A stretch of DNA of 64,000 nucleotides from Thermoflexus sp. GTDB taxonomy: Bacteria; Chloroflexota; Anaerolineae; Thermoflexales; Thermoflexaceae. Location: positions 78,787 to 142,786 of the forward strand of contig NZ_DAOUCJ010000075.1 in the NCBI RefSeq assembly GCF_034432235.1, read 5' to 3'. The position numbers and the translations under genes are program-made. Below are positions 63,620 through 64,000 of this stretch, in pieces. The notes under the pieces are model-generated. The model saw only the letters and a list, made by a program, of their open reading frames with translations, ran no database searches and was not told where the DNA came from. The first letter of the stretch is position 1; every line of letters begins with the position of its first letter.

Positions 63620-64000
63620 ATGGCAGCGCATCCGGATGCCGAGCGCAGCTACCTGGAGAGCGTGGCGGAGCAGTGGGGAACCCTCCGCGCCGGCGACGCT
63701 GAAATCCCCCTCACCGATGTCTTATGCTCGAGGCCATCGCCCGCCCCGAACCCCACCCTCTGGAGCGTCGCCCCGAACTCCCGCCCGTGCCCGAGCGGTG
63801 GGAGCACATCGGAGGGCCCGCCGGAGGCCCGGAACGCCCTCCCGAACCGCCCCGCCCCGTGCCCCTCGCCCAGGCCCTGAAGGAAGCCCACCACCTGACG
63901 CTCCTCGGGGAGCCCGGGGCGGGCAAGACCACCACCCTCCAGTTCGTGGGCCTCTGCTTCGCCCGGCCCGGCTGGGCCCGAGCGCGCCTGGAGCTCGAAG
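63620..64000 (+). CDS. NACHT-family STAND NTPase, N-terminal part (cut by window end), with an apparent frameshift
   Basis: ATG 63620, with GGAG 7 bases upstream, begins ERSYLESVAEQWGTLRAGDA and EIPLTDV, the short linker that precedes NACHT domains in many bacterial STAND proteins. The homology then moves by one frame near 63722 to MLEAIARPEPHPLERRP and, from about 63870, LAQALKEAHHLTLLGEPG then AGKTTTLQFVGLCFA, a Walker A loop; that frame is open to the window end. A single missing base, or a later ATG at 63724, would explain it. STAND NTPases often act in phage defence or signalling. The sensor domain lies outside the window. Confidence 0.65.

Noticed and set aside
1..64000. tRNA, rRNA, SRP RNA, CRISPR arrays or prophage
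   Set aside because: I looked for T-arm motifs, array-like repeats, and integrase or phage structural genes and found none that I could defend.

Overview
The window is GC-rich bacterial chromosome, densely packed and with no tRNA, rRNA, CRISPR array or phage block that I could see. Gene content suggests a Chloroflexota bacterium, probably a thermophile of the Anaerolineae/Thermoflexia kind. The clues are an RpoC with a long charged insert near its N-terminus, DUF951, YtxH and DUF2007 small proteins, PMT/ArnT-like membrane glycosyltransferases, paired FemX-like transferases and a monoderm-type envelope gene set. The taxonomic call is inference.

Layout. 1-2.9 kb: end of rmlD, a GT2 glycosyltransferase and a secreted HExxH protein. 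2.9-3.4 kb: a decayed threonine dehydratase ending in palindromes. 3.5-12.6 kb: argF (+), then a macro-domain protein, a DinG-like exonuclease-helicase and rpoC (all -). rpoC is not next to rpoB; it has its own promoter, a long leader and an intrinsic terminator. 13.2-18.3 kb (+): small envelope proteins, then infC (ATT start)-rpmI-rplT and two RNA methyltransferases. 18.3-23.2 kb (+): a MoeA-periplasmic-binding fusion, a Memo-like protein and a membrane glycosyltransferase. 23.3-28.7 kb (-): a cytochrome c peroxidase/beta-helix fusion, DUF951, a HAD hydrolase, an anti-sigma/ECF sigma pair and a GT2. 28.9-32.3 kb (+): GT4 and a second membrane glycosyltransferase. 32.3-35.5 kb: moaA and an MFS carrier (-), secG (+). 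35.6-37.9 kb (+): a peptide-binding protein and a membrane thioredoxin with an in-frame UGA. 38-41.7 kb (-): an unknown protein, two FemX-like paralogues and an orphan response regulator. 42-42.5 kb: a broken vapBC pair. 42.5-45.1 kb (-): ffh-rpsP-khpA-rimM. 45.3-47.2 kb (+): an SLC13-type carrier. 47.2-51.4 kb (-): FmdE-like protein, tatA, galE, a CESA-like glycosyltransferase and a class III cyclase. 51.6-55.7 kb (-): transglutaminase-like protein, surE, ATP-grasp protein. 56.0-60.6 kb: YtxH (+), then SAM hydrolase-murA-PDZ-penicillin-acylase-like (-). 60.7-63.2 kb: two adjacent decayed genes (M23/golvesin-like and TolB-like propeller). 63.6-64 kb: the start of a NACHT NTPase, running off the edge.

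Two functional threads stand out. One is translation and export: infC, L35, L20, S16, Ffh, SecG, TatA, RimM and rRNA methyltransferases. The other is envelope and glycan assembly: MurA, FemX-like proteins, GalE, RmlD and several glycosyltransferases. Molybdenum cofactor genes (moeA fusion, moaA) and an FmdE-like protein imply Mo/W enzymes elsewhere in the genome.

The most notable find is at 37448-37942. A thioredoxin-like open frame is interrupted by one TGA exactly at the first cysteine of the CxxC motif. A 7-bp stem with a G-containing 5-nt loop follows 26 nt later, as expected for a bacterial SECIS element. This is a strong candidate selenoprotein.
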